64,000 nucleotides of DNA from Methylomusa anaerophila (GTDB taxonomy: Bacteria > Bacillota > Negativicutes > Sporomusales > Sporomusaceae): assembly GCF_003966895.1 (NCBI RefSeq), contig NZ_AP018449.1:4171501-4235500 (forward strand). Direction: 5' to 3'. The position numbers were made by a program, and so were the translations under genes. The notes beneath the pieces were generated by a model. That model searched no databases, was not told the origin of the DNA, and was given only the letters and a program-made list of their open reading frames with translations. This document shows, piece after piece, positions 46,573 to 55,437 of the stretch; positions within the stretch are counted from its first letter, which is position 1; each line of letters begins with the position of its first letter.

Positions 46573-47663
46573 CTAATTCCCTCCCTGGCGGCACGAATAT
46601 AGCGTTGCCCGCTATGTTCAACCGTCAATCCGCGTAGTCCCAATTGCATTAATATATATGCAACCGTTGACGGCGATAATTTCGTCTTTATCACTATTTC
46701 TTCAATTCCCATAGGTAATTCAAAGTTTAACAAAGAGTAAACAATCTTCTCTTCCTCTAAAAGCTCCGGCGGCTTAGAGAAATTATCATCATCCTGTTCT
46801 TCATCCCACCCATACTCTTTCAACACATCTCCGGCAGTATCCACCAGTTTTGCCCCTTGTTTAATCAACCAGTGGGTGCCCCGGCTAGTTTCCGAGAAAA
46901 CGCTGCCTGGTACGGCAAAAACGTCACGACCTTCTTCCAGGGCAAAGTCGGCAGTAATCAAAGCTCCACTTCTTTCAGCAGCTTCTACTATAATAACACC
47001 AAGGGCCATGCCGTTAATAATCCGATTGCGGGCCGGAAAGTGACCTGGGCTCGCCTTTGTTCCCGGAGCATATTCCGACACAACGGCGCCGCGCTCTTCG
47101 ATCCTGGCTATCATTTTAGCATTTTCAGGCGGGTAGCATATATCCACTCCGGATCCCAGCACTGCCACCGTATAACCTTTCTCCAACGCCCCCTGGTGCG
47201 CTGAAGAATCAATTCCCCGGGCCGCGCCGCTTACAATGCCAACGCCGCTGCCAGCCAGCTCCGCCGCAAGCAGGCGTGCAATATTCTTGCCATACGCCGA
47301 TGCCCGCCGTGACCCTACAACAGCAATCATTTTATCGTTGGCGGGCAATGTCCCCCGATAAAATAAAACCTGAGGCGGGTTAAAAGTATTTCGTAGTAGC
47401 GCGGGATAGTTATCATCTTTGAGACTGCATATTTTTATTCCTTGTTTGTCCCATTGGTCAGCTAAATGGTATATATCTATCTTATCCCGATATCCAATCA
47501 GATTATTACAAATATTGTTATCCAAGCACTTGGATAAAAATAAATCGCGCCGGTCAGCCAGCCAAGCTTGCCGGGCGCTACCAAAATAATCTTCCAGTGA
47601 TTTAATTCGTGAGCTGCCAATACCTGGAACCATCTGCAAGGCAGCCAGATATAAATTCTCCAT
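46569..47663 (-). CDS. dprA: DNA processing protein DprA (Smf)
   Basis: Loads RecA on incoming single-stranded DNA during transformation. Helical N-terminal domain, then the Rossmann core (VGSRRASAYG, GIVSGAARGIDSSAHQGAL, GHFPARNRIINGMA, ERSGALITADFALEEGRDVFAVPG) and a C-terminal winged helix. ATG at 47663 with GGAGG 9 bases upstream gives 364 residues; the open frame further upstream crosses the promoter. Confidence 0.95.
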   Translation of the reverse strand: MENLYLAALQMVPGIGSSRIKSLEDYFGSARQAWLADRRDLFLSKCLDNNICNNLIGYRDKIDIYHLADQWDKQGIKICSLKDDNYPALLRNTFNPPQVLFYRGTLPANDKMIAVVGSRRASAYGKNIARLLAAELAGSGVGIVSGAARGIDSSAHQGALEKGYTVAVLGSGVDICYPPENAKMIARIEERGAVVSEYAPGTKASPGHFPARNRIINGMALGVIIVEAAERSGALITADFALEEGRDVFAVPGSVFSETSRGTHWLIKQGAKLVDTAGDVLKEYGWDEEQDDDNFSKPPELLEEEKIVYSLLNFELPMGIEEIVIKTKLSPSTVAYILMQLGLRGLTVEHSGQRYIRAAREGIR

Positions 47664-47718
47664 ACGCTTTGTCCTCCGTGGGTGAGAGCTGCGAAAACTA
47701 AGATAAATATAATTATTA

Positions 47719-47748
47719 ATTATATTAATTATCATTAGTTAATTGCAA
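47719..47748 (-). promoter_or_regulatory. SigA-type promoter for the dprA-topA-trmFO-xerC-hslVU-codY group
   Basis: On the minus strand, -35 TTGCAA (47743-47748) and -10 TATAAT (47719-47724) are 18 bases apart, predicting a start near 47712 and a leader of about 50 bases to the dprA ATG. The region is very AT-rich, so some caution is due. Confidence 0.65.
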
Positions 47749-47801
47749 TACTTTGCAATATTATAACTGGCAAAAAAAGCAGGCGTCAAGAGCCGGACGT
47801 C

Positions 47802-48956
47802 CTAATTTGTATAATTTTTTGAACTTTTTACATGAAAATAATTTTTTGCAATATCATCCACTATGCTATAAGCAGCGTTTGGTTTCGCCATATTGAGAGC
47901 CTGCCGGCTGATAATGCCAAGCTGTTCCGGATTATTGATCAATAGCCTGTGCAGAATTAATTTTAGATCAGCAAGAGAGTCGGCGCAAACCGCAACTCCG
48001 TTCTTAGTAAGAAAGCGGGTGTTTGCTTCTTCTTGACCCGGTATAGGCCGAAATATTATCAATGGCAACCCGGTTGCCATAGCCTCGGCAGCACTCATCC
48101 CACCCGGTTTCGAGACGAAAATATCGGCAGCCGCCATTAACTCGTACACGTTATCAACATAACCATATATATGGGCCGGACGCCGCAGTGTATTTTTTAA
48201 TTTGTTTAATTTATCATAAAGAGTCGTATTCTTTCCTGTAACCAGGACTAACTGCAAGGAAACGTCCAGGTTATTACATAAAGATAGGATTTGTTCCATG
48301 GGTAGTACGCCGGCGCCTCCACCCATAATTAAAATAGTTTTAAGGTCTTCTTTAAGTCCTAACTTTTTACGGGTTTGTTGTTTATTCAGTTTTTGCGTAA
48401 AGACAGGCAACACCGGAATACCGGTAATTCCTATTGACGACGGTTCAACTCCCTGCTGAATCATTGAGTCGCGTAACAATATGTCGGCCACATAATATCG
48501 TGCAATTTCCCGATATATCCATAACCGGTGCACGACGTAATCAGTAATAACAGCCGCAGCGGGAATGTTTATCTTACCTTGCCTTACAAGCCAGGCCACA
48601 AGACCCGCAGGTGTAGCATGAGTGCATACGATTACTGTCGGTTGGTAATCGGCTATGAATTTAAACATCCTCCCTGCAAGATAGCGGCTTAGCAAATCCC
48701 GGCTGTAAAGCGCCATACCGCTCGCATTTCCCCAGTCATACATCCTCCCGTAAGCTTGAGGATAATATTCCAGTATTTTTAAATACCCTTTCAGCAACAG
48801 CTCCCCGAATTGCGGACTAAAAAAATCAAAAACATTACAAATACAAGTTTCCACATCTGGATAGTGGTCAATTATAACGTCTGAAACAGCTTGCGCTGCC
48901 CGGGTATGCCCTGCACCGATAGGTGCGCTGATAAACAGAACTTTATTGGGGGCCAT
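47802..48956 (-). CDS. UgtP/MGDG synthase-like glycosyltransferase (GT28)
   Basis: Likely transfers sugar from UDP-sugar to diacylglycerol or a related lipid on the inner membrane face. The N-terminal MGDG-synthase domain has FISAPIGAGHTRAAQAV and VCTHATPAGLV; the C-terminal GT-B half has ILIMGGGAG, FVSKPGGMSAAEAMATGLPLI (in part) and PGQEEANTRFL. 384 residues. It overlaps folK by 14 bases, so it is cotranscribed with folate genes. The acceptor lipid cannot be told from sequence. Confidence 0.88.
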   Translation of the reverse strand: MAPNKVLFISAPIGAGHTRAAQAVSDVIIDHYPDVETCICNVFDFFSPQFGELLLKGYLKILEYYPQAYGRMYDWGNASGMALYSRDLLSRYLAGRMFKFIADYQPTVIVCTHATPAGLVAWLVRQGKINIPAAAVITDYVVHRLWIYREIARYYVADILLRDSMIQQGVEPSSIGITGIPVLPVFTQKLNKQQTRKKLGLKEDLKTILIMGGGAGVLPMEQILSLCNNLDVSLQLVLVTGKNTTLYDKLNKLKNTLRRPAHIYGYVDNVYELMAAADIFVSKPGGMSAAEAMATGLPLIIFRPIPGQEEANTRFLTKNGVAVCADSLADLKLILHRLLINNPEQLGIISRQALNMAKPNAAYSIVDDIAKNYFHVKSSKNYTN

Positions 48957-49473
48957 CTGCGTTCCTTTGCCCAGAAAAATTTAGTGGACCATAGAAAGTT
49001 ATAGCCGTATGATCCGGGGTCTTCCTTAATAATTCGTCCACTGTCAGTCCTTTATACACCGGCTCATTACCAGCGATTTCCCGTAAGGGTATCAATACAA
49101 AACGCCTTTCAGGAACTCGCGGATGGGGCAGTTCCAGCGTGTTGGTTATAATTTGGATGTCGTCATACACCAAAAGGTCAATATCTATGTTGCGTGGTCC
49201 CCAGCGCACCTCTCTAATACGTCCCATTTGTTTTTCAATATCTAAACAGACGTTGAGCAGTTCTTCCGGGGCTAATGAAGTCATAATACTAACAGCCGCA
49301 TTGAGGAAATTGGGCTGTTCCTTTAAACCTACCGGCTCAGTTTCATATAAAGATGATATTTGCTTGACTTTTATTTGAGGATGCTGGTCCAGCAATTCAA
49401 TAGCATGGGCAATGTTTTGTTCGCGTGTTCGGCCAAGGGTATCAAGGTTGGAACCCAGTCCCAGTGCGATCAT
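48943..49473 (-). CDS. folK: 2-amino-4-hydroxy-6-hydroxymethyldihydropteridine pyrophosphokinase
   Basis: Folate pathway enzyme that pyrophosphorylates the pterin before DHPS. Motifs GLGSNL, ISSLYETEPVG, QPNFLNAAV and the diagnostic RWGPRNIDIDLLVYDD followed by LPHPRVPERRFVLIPL (each in part) are present. 176 residues. Starts as ATGA overlap with folB. Confidence 0.96.
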   Translation of the reverse strand: MIALGLGSNLDTLGRTREQNIAHAIELLDQHPQIKVKQISSLYETEPVGLKEQPNFLNAAVSIMTSLAPEELLNVCLDIEKQMGRIREVRWGPRNIDIDLLVYDDIQIITNTLELPHPRVPERRFVLIPLREIAGNEPVYKGLTVDELLRKTPDHTAITFYGPLNFSGQRNADGPQ

Positions 49474-49838
49474 CGCTGTTGTCTCCGGGTGGCTTCAACT
49501 TCCACATAATCAAGCGCCGCAGCAATAGGCACCGAGGGCTTGCGCACCCGGACGGTTACTGTCTCTATTCTGGAATCCAAAGATAGTATTGCTTCCGCTA
49601 AATGGGAAGTAAGCGCTTCGAGAAGTTGGAAACGGTGGTTTTCAACCAAATCTTTGGTTTTATTGTATACATTTACATAATCAATTGTATGATTTAATTG
49701 GTCCGTATGACCTGCTTGCTCCAAATTAGAAGTCATTTCCACATCTACGTAAAATCTTTGGCCTAATTCCCTTTCATATTCATATACCCCGTGGAAACCA
49801 TAAAAAACCATATTTTTTAAAGAAATTTTGTCACTCAT
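49470..49838 (-). CDS. folB: Dihydroneopterin aldolase
   Basis: Converts dihydroneopterin to 6-hydroxymethyl-dihydropterin. MVFYGFHGVYEYERELGQRF contains the conserved Tyr and the active-site Glu; the C-terminal VTVRVRKPSVPI has the catalytic Lys. 122 residues. It follows folP by 15 bases. Confidence 0.96.
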   Translation of the reverse strand: MSDKISLKNMVFYGFHGVYEYERELGQRFYVDVEMTSNLEQAGHTDQLNHTIDYVNVYNKTKDLVENHRFQLLEALTSHLAEAILSLDSRIETVTVRVRKPSVPIAAALDYVEVEATRRQQR

Positions 49839-49853
49839 CAGATACCCTCCTAC

Positions 49854-51053
49854 TTAAAAAGCTACATTGATCATAGCATCTGTCATTTTTGCAATACGTA
49901 CCATAGCTTTTACATCATGGACTCTAACAATATTTGCCCCTTTACTAATACCAAGAGCTACAGTTGCTCCTGTCCCCTCCATCCGATCATCCGGCGGCAG
50001 GCCTAGCGTCTCGCCAATGAATCGTTTGCGGGAGCTGCCCAGCAGAATAGGACAGCCTAAAGAACACAACTCATTCAATCTGGACATTACGATCAGATTA
50101 TCTGCCGGTTTTTTGCCAAATCCTATTCCAGGATCGATGATGACCCTGTTGGGCTCTATCCCTGCTGTTGTACCAATCTCAATGCTATAACGTAAAAACT
50201 CACAAATGTGCGACATAATATCTCGTTCATATTCCACATGATTTTGGTTATGCATGATTACAATCGGAACGTCATATTGGGCGACAATTTTTGCCATCTC
50301 CGGATCATACTGTAATCCCCAAACGTCATTAATGATATGAGCCCCGGCCTTCAGTGCTTCCCCGGCAACACTTGCCTTGTATGTATCAACTGAAACCGGT
50401 ATGGAAAAAGTATCAAGTACTTTTTCTAAGACAGGCAACAGTCTGTCCATTTCCTCAGCAGCTGATACTTTCTCTGATCCATAAGGCCTGGTGGATTCCG
50501 CGCCAATATCAAGAATGTCGGCCCCTTCCTCTATCATTTGCTCGGCATGCCGCAAAGCCGCGTCGATGCTAAAGTATCTGCCGCCATCCGAAAAAGAGTC
50601 CGGCGTAATATTCAGAATCCCCATCACCAAAGTATGTCCAGGTTCAATGGCTAATTTACATTTTTCCCAAGAAAACTCCCGGTATGGAAACTCCTCAGTG
50701 GCTAAGATTACAGTCTCAATCTCTGCTGCAAGTTTAGCAAGGCCCCATGGCTGCATTTTCAGTTGCGAAATGGCTTGGCGATACTGTTTTATGGTACCGC
50801 TTAATAATACATCAGTATATTCCAGGGTAAAGTCTGCCGCCCCCCGTGTAATCGACGCTTCCCCCCCTTTTGACAAAAAAGTTTGTTTCAATATATTGGC
50901 TGCCTTACTTTGCACTTTTTCTACCTTTATTGTTTTAAAAGTCGCTTTGGCTGACATAATGTTTGCCCCGGCTGCTTCACATTTAATTTTTTTCAGTTCG
51001 TTTCGAGCCTGCTCCTGGGTCTTAATATTAATAATGCGTGGATTATATATCAT
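49854..51053 (-). CDS. folP: Dihydropteroate synthase with N-terminal extension
   Basis: Joins p-aminobenzoate to hydroxymethyldihydropterin diphosphate. The TIM-barrel domain begins at about residue 140: MGILNITPDSFSDGGRY, DIGAESTRPYG, SVDTYKASVA, INDVWGLQYDP, IDPGIGFGKKPADN and LLGSSRKRFIG. Before it lie about 130 residues with no similarity I recognise, so the 399-residue protein exceeds the usual 260-280. The ATG at 51053 is the first in-frame start after GGGAGG; an open frame to 51134 exists. Confidence 0.94.
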   Translation of the reverse strand: MIYNPRIINIKTQEQARNELKKIKCEAAGANIMSAKATFKTIKVEKVQSKAANILKQTFLSKGGEASITRGAADFTLEYTDVLLSGTIKQYRQAISQLKMQPWGLAKLAAEIETVILATEEFPYREFSWEKCKLAIEPGHTLVMGILNITPDSFSDGGRYFSIDAALRHAEQMIEEGADILDIGAESTRPYGSEKVSAAEEMDRLLPVLEKVLDTFSIPVSVDTYKASVAGEALKAGAHIINDVWGLQYDPEMAKIVAQYDVPIVIMHNQNHVEYERDIMSHICEFLRYSIEIGTTAGIEPNRVIIDPGIGFGKKPADNLIVMSRLNELCSLGCPILLGSSRKRFIGETLGLPPDDRMEGTGATVALGISKGANIVRVHDVKAMVRIAKMTDAMINVAF

Positions 51054-51179
51054 TATTATTTCACTCCTCCCTATTGCGGCAAAATATATTTTTATTGTAT
51101 CATAAAATATTATAGAATAAAGATAATTATACATTTCTTAGAAAAAAAGGCTTAATTCGATAATATAGGAGGCTCATTA

Positions 51180-52232
51180 ATGAGACAGCGTCTAACGCCG
51201 GATTCCTTTGCCCTTCCAGTCGAAGCAATAAAACAAGGCTACTATAGTGACAGTTATTTTTTGAGGACCAGTGAAATTTTAAACAAGGACAACCATCATC
51301 CCCGGGTACTGATGCAAATTTTTCAACGCCAGTCCGCAGTACTTTGCGGAATGGATGAAGCCATTGCCGTGCTGAAAAAATGCGCACATCAGCCGGAAGA
51401 GCTGACAATTCACGCTTTATATGACGGTGACCCTATTGATCCTTGGGAAACCGTTATGACGATTGAAGGTGACTTGGCAAACTTTTCCCACTTGGAAACA
51501 GTCTATCTTGGTGTAATATCCCGCCAAACAAAGATTGCTACTAACGTTCAGCGTGTAGTTAAGGCAGCAAACGGGAAACCCGTTCTCTTTTTCCCTTCCC
51601 GTTTTGATCATTATAGTGTACAAGCTAGCGACGGGTATGCTGCCCATATCGGCGGAATATACGGAGTGTCAACCCCTGCCAATGGGTCACTTTGGGGAGC
51701 CCCGGCGCTTGGTACAATTCCCCATGCCCTAATTGCCGCTTACGAAGGCAATACTGTTGCTGCTACCAATGCCTTTGACAAATATATTGACCCCTCAATT
51801 AACCGGGTCGCTCTGGTAGACTTCGACAATGACTGCGTAAGCACCGCTTTGGCCGTTGCCAAAGAACTAGGTGACAAGTTGTCGGCAGTACGTCTGGACA
51901 CCGCCGACAATCTTGTGGATGTATCAGTTATTCCCCAAATGGGGCATTTTAAACCCACGGGCGTATGTCACCAGCTTGTAACCAATGTACGGGAAGCCTT
52001 AGACCGGGAAGGATTTGGTCACGTTGGCATAATGGTTTCGGGCGGCTTCACTGCGGAAAAAATCACCCAGTTTGAAGCATTAAACATTCCGGTAGATGTT
52101 TATGCAGTTGGAAGCAGCCTTTTTAATGATAACATAAATTTTACTGCGGATATCGTCATGGTGAATGGCCAGCCTTGTTCAAAAGTAGGTCGTAGCTATC
52201 GCCCCAACCCTAGACTAGCTTTAGTAAAATAG
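51180..52232 (+). CDS. Nicotinate phosphoribosyltransferase
   Basis: NAD salvage enzyme joining nicotinate to PRPP. Type II PRT barrel features: QGYYSDSYFLRT near the N-terminus, a phosphate-binding ALGTIPHALIAAYEGN stretch with the conserved His, VDFDNDC and IMVSGGFTAEKI. 350 residues, a compact bacterial form. AGGAGG lies 7 bases before the ATG. It diverges from folP across 126 AT-rich bases; both promoters should lie there but I cannot assign them confidently. Confidence 0.9.
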   Translation: MRQRLTPDSFALPVEAIKQGYYSDSYFLRTSEILNKDNHHPRVLMQIFQRQSAVLCGMDEAIAVLKKCAHQPEELTIHALYDGDPIDPWETVMTIEGDLANFSHLETVYLGVISRQTKIATNVQRVVKAANGKPVLFFPSRFDHYSVQASDGYAAHIGGIYGVSTPANGSLWGAPALGTIPHALIAAYEGNTVAATNAFDKYIDPSINRVALVDFDNDCVSTALAVAKELGDKLSAVRLDTADNLVDVSVIPQMGHFKPTGVCHQLVTNVREALDREGFGHVGIMVSGGFTAEKITQFEALNIPVDVYAVGSSLFNDNINFTADIVMVNGQPCSKVGRSYRPNPRLALVK

Positions 52233-52252
52233 AATGACTAATACTGTAGAAA

Positions 52253-52283
52253 AAATTACCCGCCGAAAAAAGGCGGGTAATTT
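52253..52283 (+). terminator. Rho-independent terminator after nicotinate phosphoribosyltransferase
   Basis: AAATTACCCGCC and GGCGGGTAATTT form a perfect 12-bp stem with a 7-base purine loop (GAAAAAA), 20 bases after the stop. The closing TTT is short, so the stem's strength carries the call. Confidence 0.85.
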
Positions 52284-52383
52284 CATATCGATTCATCTCA
52301 TCGATTACCATTATAAAGGATTCTTTCCCTTTTTATAGAAATGGATAAGTAATTTACCGATTCAGCGAAGAGAGGTGAATATC

Positions 52384-53166
52384 ATGACCCAGCGCATGCC
52401 GGTTCTTTTCATCGGACACGGATCGCCGCTGAACGCGATAGCAGACAATGATTATACCCGTAGCCTCGGTAAAATTGCCAAATCAGTCCCAAAACCCAAT
52501 GCCGTCATGGTAGTTTCAGCCCATTGGCTTACTGACCATACCTATGTTTCGTGTACTAAAAAGCCGAAAATTATTTATGACTTTTTTGGTTTTCCACCGG
52601 CGCTTTACGAACTGACCTACCCCTGCGCGGGAGCACCCGAATCTGCCCGGTCCGTCCCTTCTCTGGTGACGCATACTAATGTACAATGCAATGATACCTG
52701 GGGAATCGATCATGCTGCCTGGGCAGTACTGCGCCACATGTATCCTGCAGCGGACATACCGGTATTCGAAATGAGTATCGCTTATAAAAAGCCTGCCGAA
52801 TACCATTATCAATTGGCACAGCAGCTTCTGCCTTTGCGTGATCAAGGTATTCTTATTATTGGCAGCGGCAATGTCGTTCATAATCTTAGGCTAGCTGACT
52901 TTCATAATATGGATGCCAAACCGCTTCCATGGGCGGAAGAATTTGACACCCAGATAAAGAGATATCTTGGCAACAAAGATCATGAAAGTTTGATACACTA
53001 TACCAGGCTGACAGGATCATCATTGGCAATTCCGACTAATGATCACTACTTACCTTTAATGTATCTCATTGGTCTACAGCAAAACAACGAAAATGTACAT
53101 TTTATTTTTGAGGGCATCCAAAACGCTTCTGTTTCCATGCTCAGTCTAATATGCGGGCCCCATTAA
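52384..53166 (+). CDS. LigB-type extradiol dioxygenase family protein (YgiD/DODA-like)
   Basis: A 260-residue member of the class III extradiol ring-cleavage family. Metal ligands are likely His in FIGHGSPLNA, His in SAHWLTD, and the His in GNVVHNLR; GIDHAAWAVLRHMYP is also typical. ATG at 52384 follows GAGAGGTGA by 5-6 bases; the GTG at 52375 is inside that motif. It stands alone between a terminator and a convergent gene. The natural substrate is unknown, and oxygen-dependent cleavage would be odd for a strict anaerobe. Confidence 0.85.
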   Translation: MTQRMPVLFIGHGSPLNAIADNDYTRSLGKIAKSVPKPNAVMVVSAHWLTDHTYVSCTKKPKIIYDFFGFPPALYELTYPCAGAPESARSVPSLVTHTNVQCNDTWGIDHAAWAVLRHMYPAADIPVFEMSIAYKKPAEYHYQLAQQLLPLRDQGILIIGSGNVVHNLRLADFHNMDAKPLPWAEEFDTQIKRYLGNKDHESLIHYTRLTGSSLAIPTNDHYLPLMYLIGLQQNNENVHFIFEGIQNASVSMLSLICGPH

Positions 53167-53194
53167 TATTTAATCTGATATTTATAATCGGTTT

Positions 53195-53479
53195 TTATAT
53201 TCTCGGGTTAATATATTTTACCAGTACCCATCCATGCTTGTCTTTATGTTGAATTTCCCAAAAATCTTCATCAGGCGACTTGCCTACCACTTTTACAAAA
53301 TCCCCAAGTTTCAATTCTTCAATAACGCTGTCTGTCGTAGAAGGAGAGGAATACACTTTCACCCTATCGGAATTAGCATAACCAATAAAAGTAAACGATG
53401 CTTCAGCAATACCCAAGAAAGCCAGGGTCACAGTTATGATCAATAAGGCGCCAAGTATTCCAGGTAATTTGCGTCTCAA
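53195..53479 (-). CDS. Small exported bacterial SH3 domain protein
   Basis: 94 residues: a signal peptide or anchor (about 1-27, ending GIAEA) followed by one SH3_3-type domain (RVKVYSSPSTTDSVIEELKLG, VVGKSPDEDFWEIQ, GWVLVKYI). Such domains bind cell wall peptides in other proteins. It is convergent with the LigB-type gene and 36 bases after yifB's end. Function unknown. Confidence 0.8.
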   Translation of the reverse strand: MRRKLPGILGALLIITVTLAFLGIAEASFTFIGYANSDRVKVYSSPSTTDSVIEELKLGDFVKVVGKSPDEDFWEIQHKDKHGWVLVKYINPRI

Positions 53480-53500
53480 AATTATTCACTCCTTTTAGCT

Positions 53501-53530
53501 ATCTATTATCTATTATTATCTATTATTATC
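53501..53530. repeat. 10-bp AT-rich tandem repeat spanning the yifB stop codon
   Basis: TATTATTATC occurs twice in perfect tandem (53511-53530), preceded by a related ATCTATTATC. The last codons and TAA of yifB lie inside it, so changes in copy number could alter the very C-terminus or downstream spacing. Confidence 0.85.
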
Positions 53531-55048
53531 TATGGCTTTCAAATTATTACGATAATGAATAGCTTCAGCAACATGTTGTCCGCTGATTTTTTCACTTCCG
53601 GCCAAATCAGCAATAGTGCGGGCGACTTTTATGATACGGTCATAGCCTCTGCCGCTTAAGTTCATCTTGGTAAATGCCTGTTTTAATAATCCCTGAGCAT
53701 CATCAGTCATGGGACAAGCAGATTTTAAATGTTTATGACTCATTTGTGCATTGCAAAACAAGCTATGGTTTTTCAGACGTTCCCATTGTATTGCCCTGGC
53801 ATTCTCCACACGCTGTCTGATTGTCGCTGAAGATTCGGCAGGAGCAGTATTAGTAAGTTCATTGTATTCCAGACGGGGAACATTAATATGAAGATCTATA
53901 CGGTCAAGTAACGGGCCTGAAATCTTTTTTACATAACGGCGGATTTCATTTGGGGAACAAGAACAAGAGTGGCTGACATCGCCTAAATAGCCGCACGGAC
54001 ACGGGTTCATCGACGCGATAAGCATGGACTTAGCAGGGAATGTCAGTGAAGCGTTTACGCGTGAAATAGTAACCTGTCCATCCTCCAAAGGCTGTCGCAG
54101 CACTTCTAATACAAGTCTCGGGAATTCAGGAAGTTCATCTAAAAATAGTACGCCATTATGACTTAATGTGACTTCACCAGGTCGTGGCATACTGCCACCA
54201 CCTATCATGCCTGCGGTAGAAATCGTGTGATGCGGATTTCTAAATGGTCTGACAGTTATTAAGCCCGAGTTGTTTTTTAATAACCCGGCTACACTGTAAA
54301 TTTTGGTAACTTCCAACGCTTCCTGATTAGACATGGCAGGTAAAATTGAAGGAATACGTTTAGCTAGCATTGTTTTACCTGAACCGGGGGGACCAATCAT
54401 GATTACATTATGTCCACCAGCCGCTGCAATTTCCAATGCTCGTTTGGCAACAACCTGGCCCTGTACATCGGCAAAATCATCGCCAATGGCGGCGGTCGTC
54501 TCATCACTGTCAACAGGCTCAACAGGCAGAATTGTTTCTTCCCCGCGAAGATGTTTTACAATCTGCATCAGATTATCAGGGGCATATACTGTAAGCTTTT
54601 CTGCCAACAGGGCTTCCTTTGCATTATCCATGGCAACAATTACATTTGGTAATCCATGTTCTGCGCAGTGGATGACCATCGGCAAGATGCCCGAAATGCC
54701 ACGCAATTTGCCTTCTAAAGACAGTTCACTGGCGAAAGCGTAGTTCTGGCAACTTTCTTTAGGAATTTGCCCACTTGCTGCCAAAATCCCGACGGCTATA
54801 GGCAAATCTAAGCCTGAACTATCTTTTTTTATGTCGGCAGGGGCTAAACTCACTGTAATTCGGCGATTGGGGAATTTGAAACCGGCGTTATTTATCGCCG
54901 CCCGCACCCGTTCTTTCGATTCGCGAACGGCAGTGTCTGCCAAACCGACAATATCAAGCCCGGGAATGCGGTTGGCTATGTCTATTTCAACACTGATTAA
55001 AATACCATTTATTCCCAAAGTAGTGGACCCATAGGTTTGCGCAAACAC
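53516..55048 (-). CDS. comM: YifB/ComM family Mg-chelatase-like AAA+ ATPase
   Basis: Hexameric helicase-like protein; ComM aids branch migration in transformation in other bacteria. N-terminal Lon-S5-like domain (ISVEIDIANRIPGLDIVGLAD), Walker A MIGPPGSGKTMLAKRIPSILP, Walker B VLFLDELPEFPRLVLE (each in part), a Cys-containing insertion (CPCGYLGDVSHSCSCSP) and a C-terminal helical domain with SGRGYDRIIKVART. GTG at 55048 with GGGGG 6 bases upstream gives 510 residues. Confidence 0.93.
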   Translation of the reverse strand: MFAQTYGSTTLGINGILISVEIDIANRIPGLDIVGLADTAVRESKERVRAAINNAGFKFPNRRITVSLAPADIKKDSSGLDLPIAVGILAASGQIPKESCQNYAFASELSLEGKLRGISGILPMVIHCAEHGLPNVIVAMDNAKEALLAEKLTVYAPDNLMQIVKHLRGEETILPVEPVDSDETTAAIGDDFADVQGQVVAKRALEIAAAGGHNVIMIGPPGSGKTMLAKRIPSILPAMSNQEALEVTKIYSVAGLLKNNSGLITVRPFRNPHHTISTAGMIGGGSMPRPGEVTLSHNGVLFLDELPEFPRLVLEVLRQPLEDGQVTISRVNASLTFPAKSMLIASMNPCPCGYLGDVSHSCSCSPNEIRRYVKKISGPLLDRIDLHINVPRLEYNELTNTAPAESSATIRQRVENARAIQWERLKNHSLFCNAQMSHKHLKSACPMTDDAQGLLKQAFTKMNLSGRGYDRIIKVARTIADLAGSEKISGQHVAEAIHYRNNLKAIDNNR

Positions 55049-55067
55049 AAGATACCCCCGAAACGAA

Positions 55068-55433
55068 TTAGTAACAGTCAAAAGCACCGATGATATGGTT
55101 AAAATTCACTGAATGGCTATACCAATAGATTTCAATAACATCAAAGCGGCAGGCAACATCCGTCAGGCCGTTTTGATTCATATAGATAAGGGCAGTATTC
55201 ATTATCTTTCGCTGCTTTTTATAGCCAACGGCCTCTGCAGGCACACCGTATAATGTGGAGCGTCTTGTTTTCACTTCAACAAATACCACGCAATCATCGT
55301 TCTTATCTCGGGCAACAATATCTATTTCGCCTGTTTTGGCACGATACTTCGTCGCAAGTATACGATAGCCATGATTAATTAAATAATCAGTTGCAGCCTG
55401 CTCTCCCGTCTCGCCAAGACGCAAATGTCTCAT
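55068..55433 (-). CDS. YraN/UPF0102 family nuclease-fold protein
   Basis: A 121-residue protein with the restriction-endonuclease-like core: LGETGEQAATDYL, ILATKYRAKTGEIDIVARD and VVFVEVKTRRS (D-ExK pattern). The family is often beside rnhB and yifB/comM and is suspected of acting on recombination intermediates, but no activity is established to my knowledge. It begins 4 bases after the FlhB-like gene. Confidence 0.9.
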   Translation of the reverse strand: MRHLRLGETGEQAATDYLINHGYRILATKYRAKTGEIDIVARDKNDDCVVFVEVKTRRSTLYGVPAEAVGYKKQRKIMNTALIYMNQNGLTDVACRFDVIEIYWYSHSVNFNHIIGAFDCY

Positions 55434-55437
55434 CTTG

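Noticed and set aside
47750..47801. Terminator after the GT28 gene
   Set aside because: There is a run of seven T on the minus strand, but no convincing stem precedes it.
51054..51179. Divergent promoters for folP and nicotinate phosphoribosyltransferase
   Set aside because: Several AT-rich hexamers fit loosely (for example TACAAT on the minus strand), but none has a good -35 at proper spacing.
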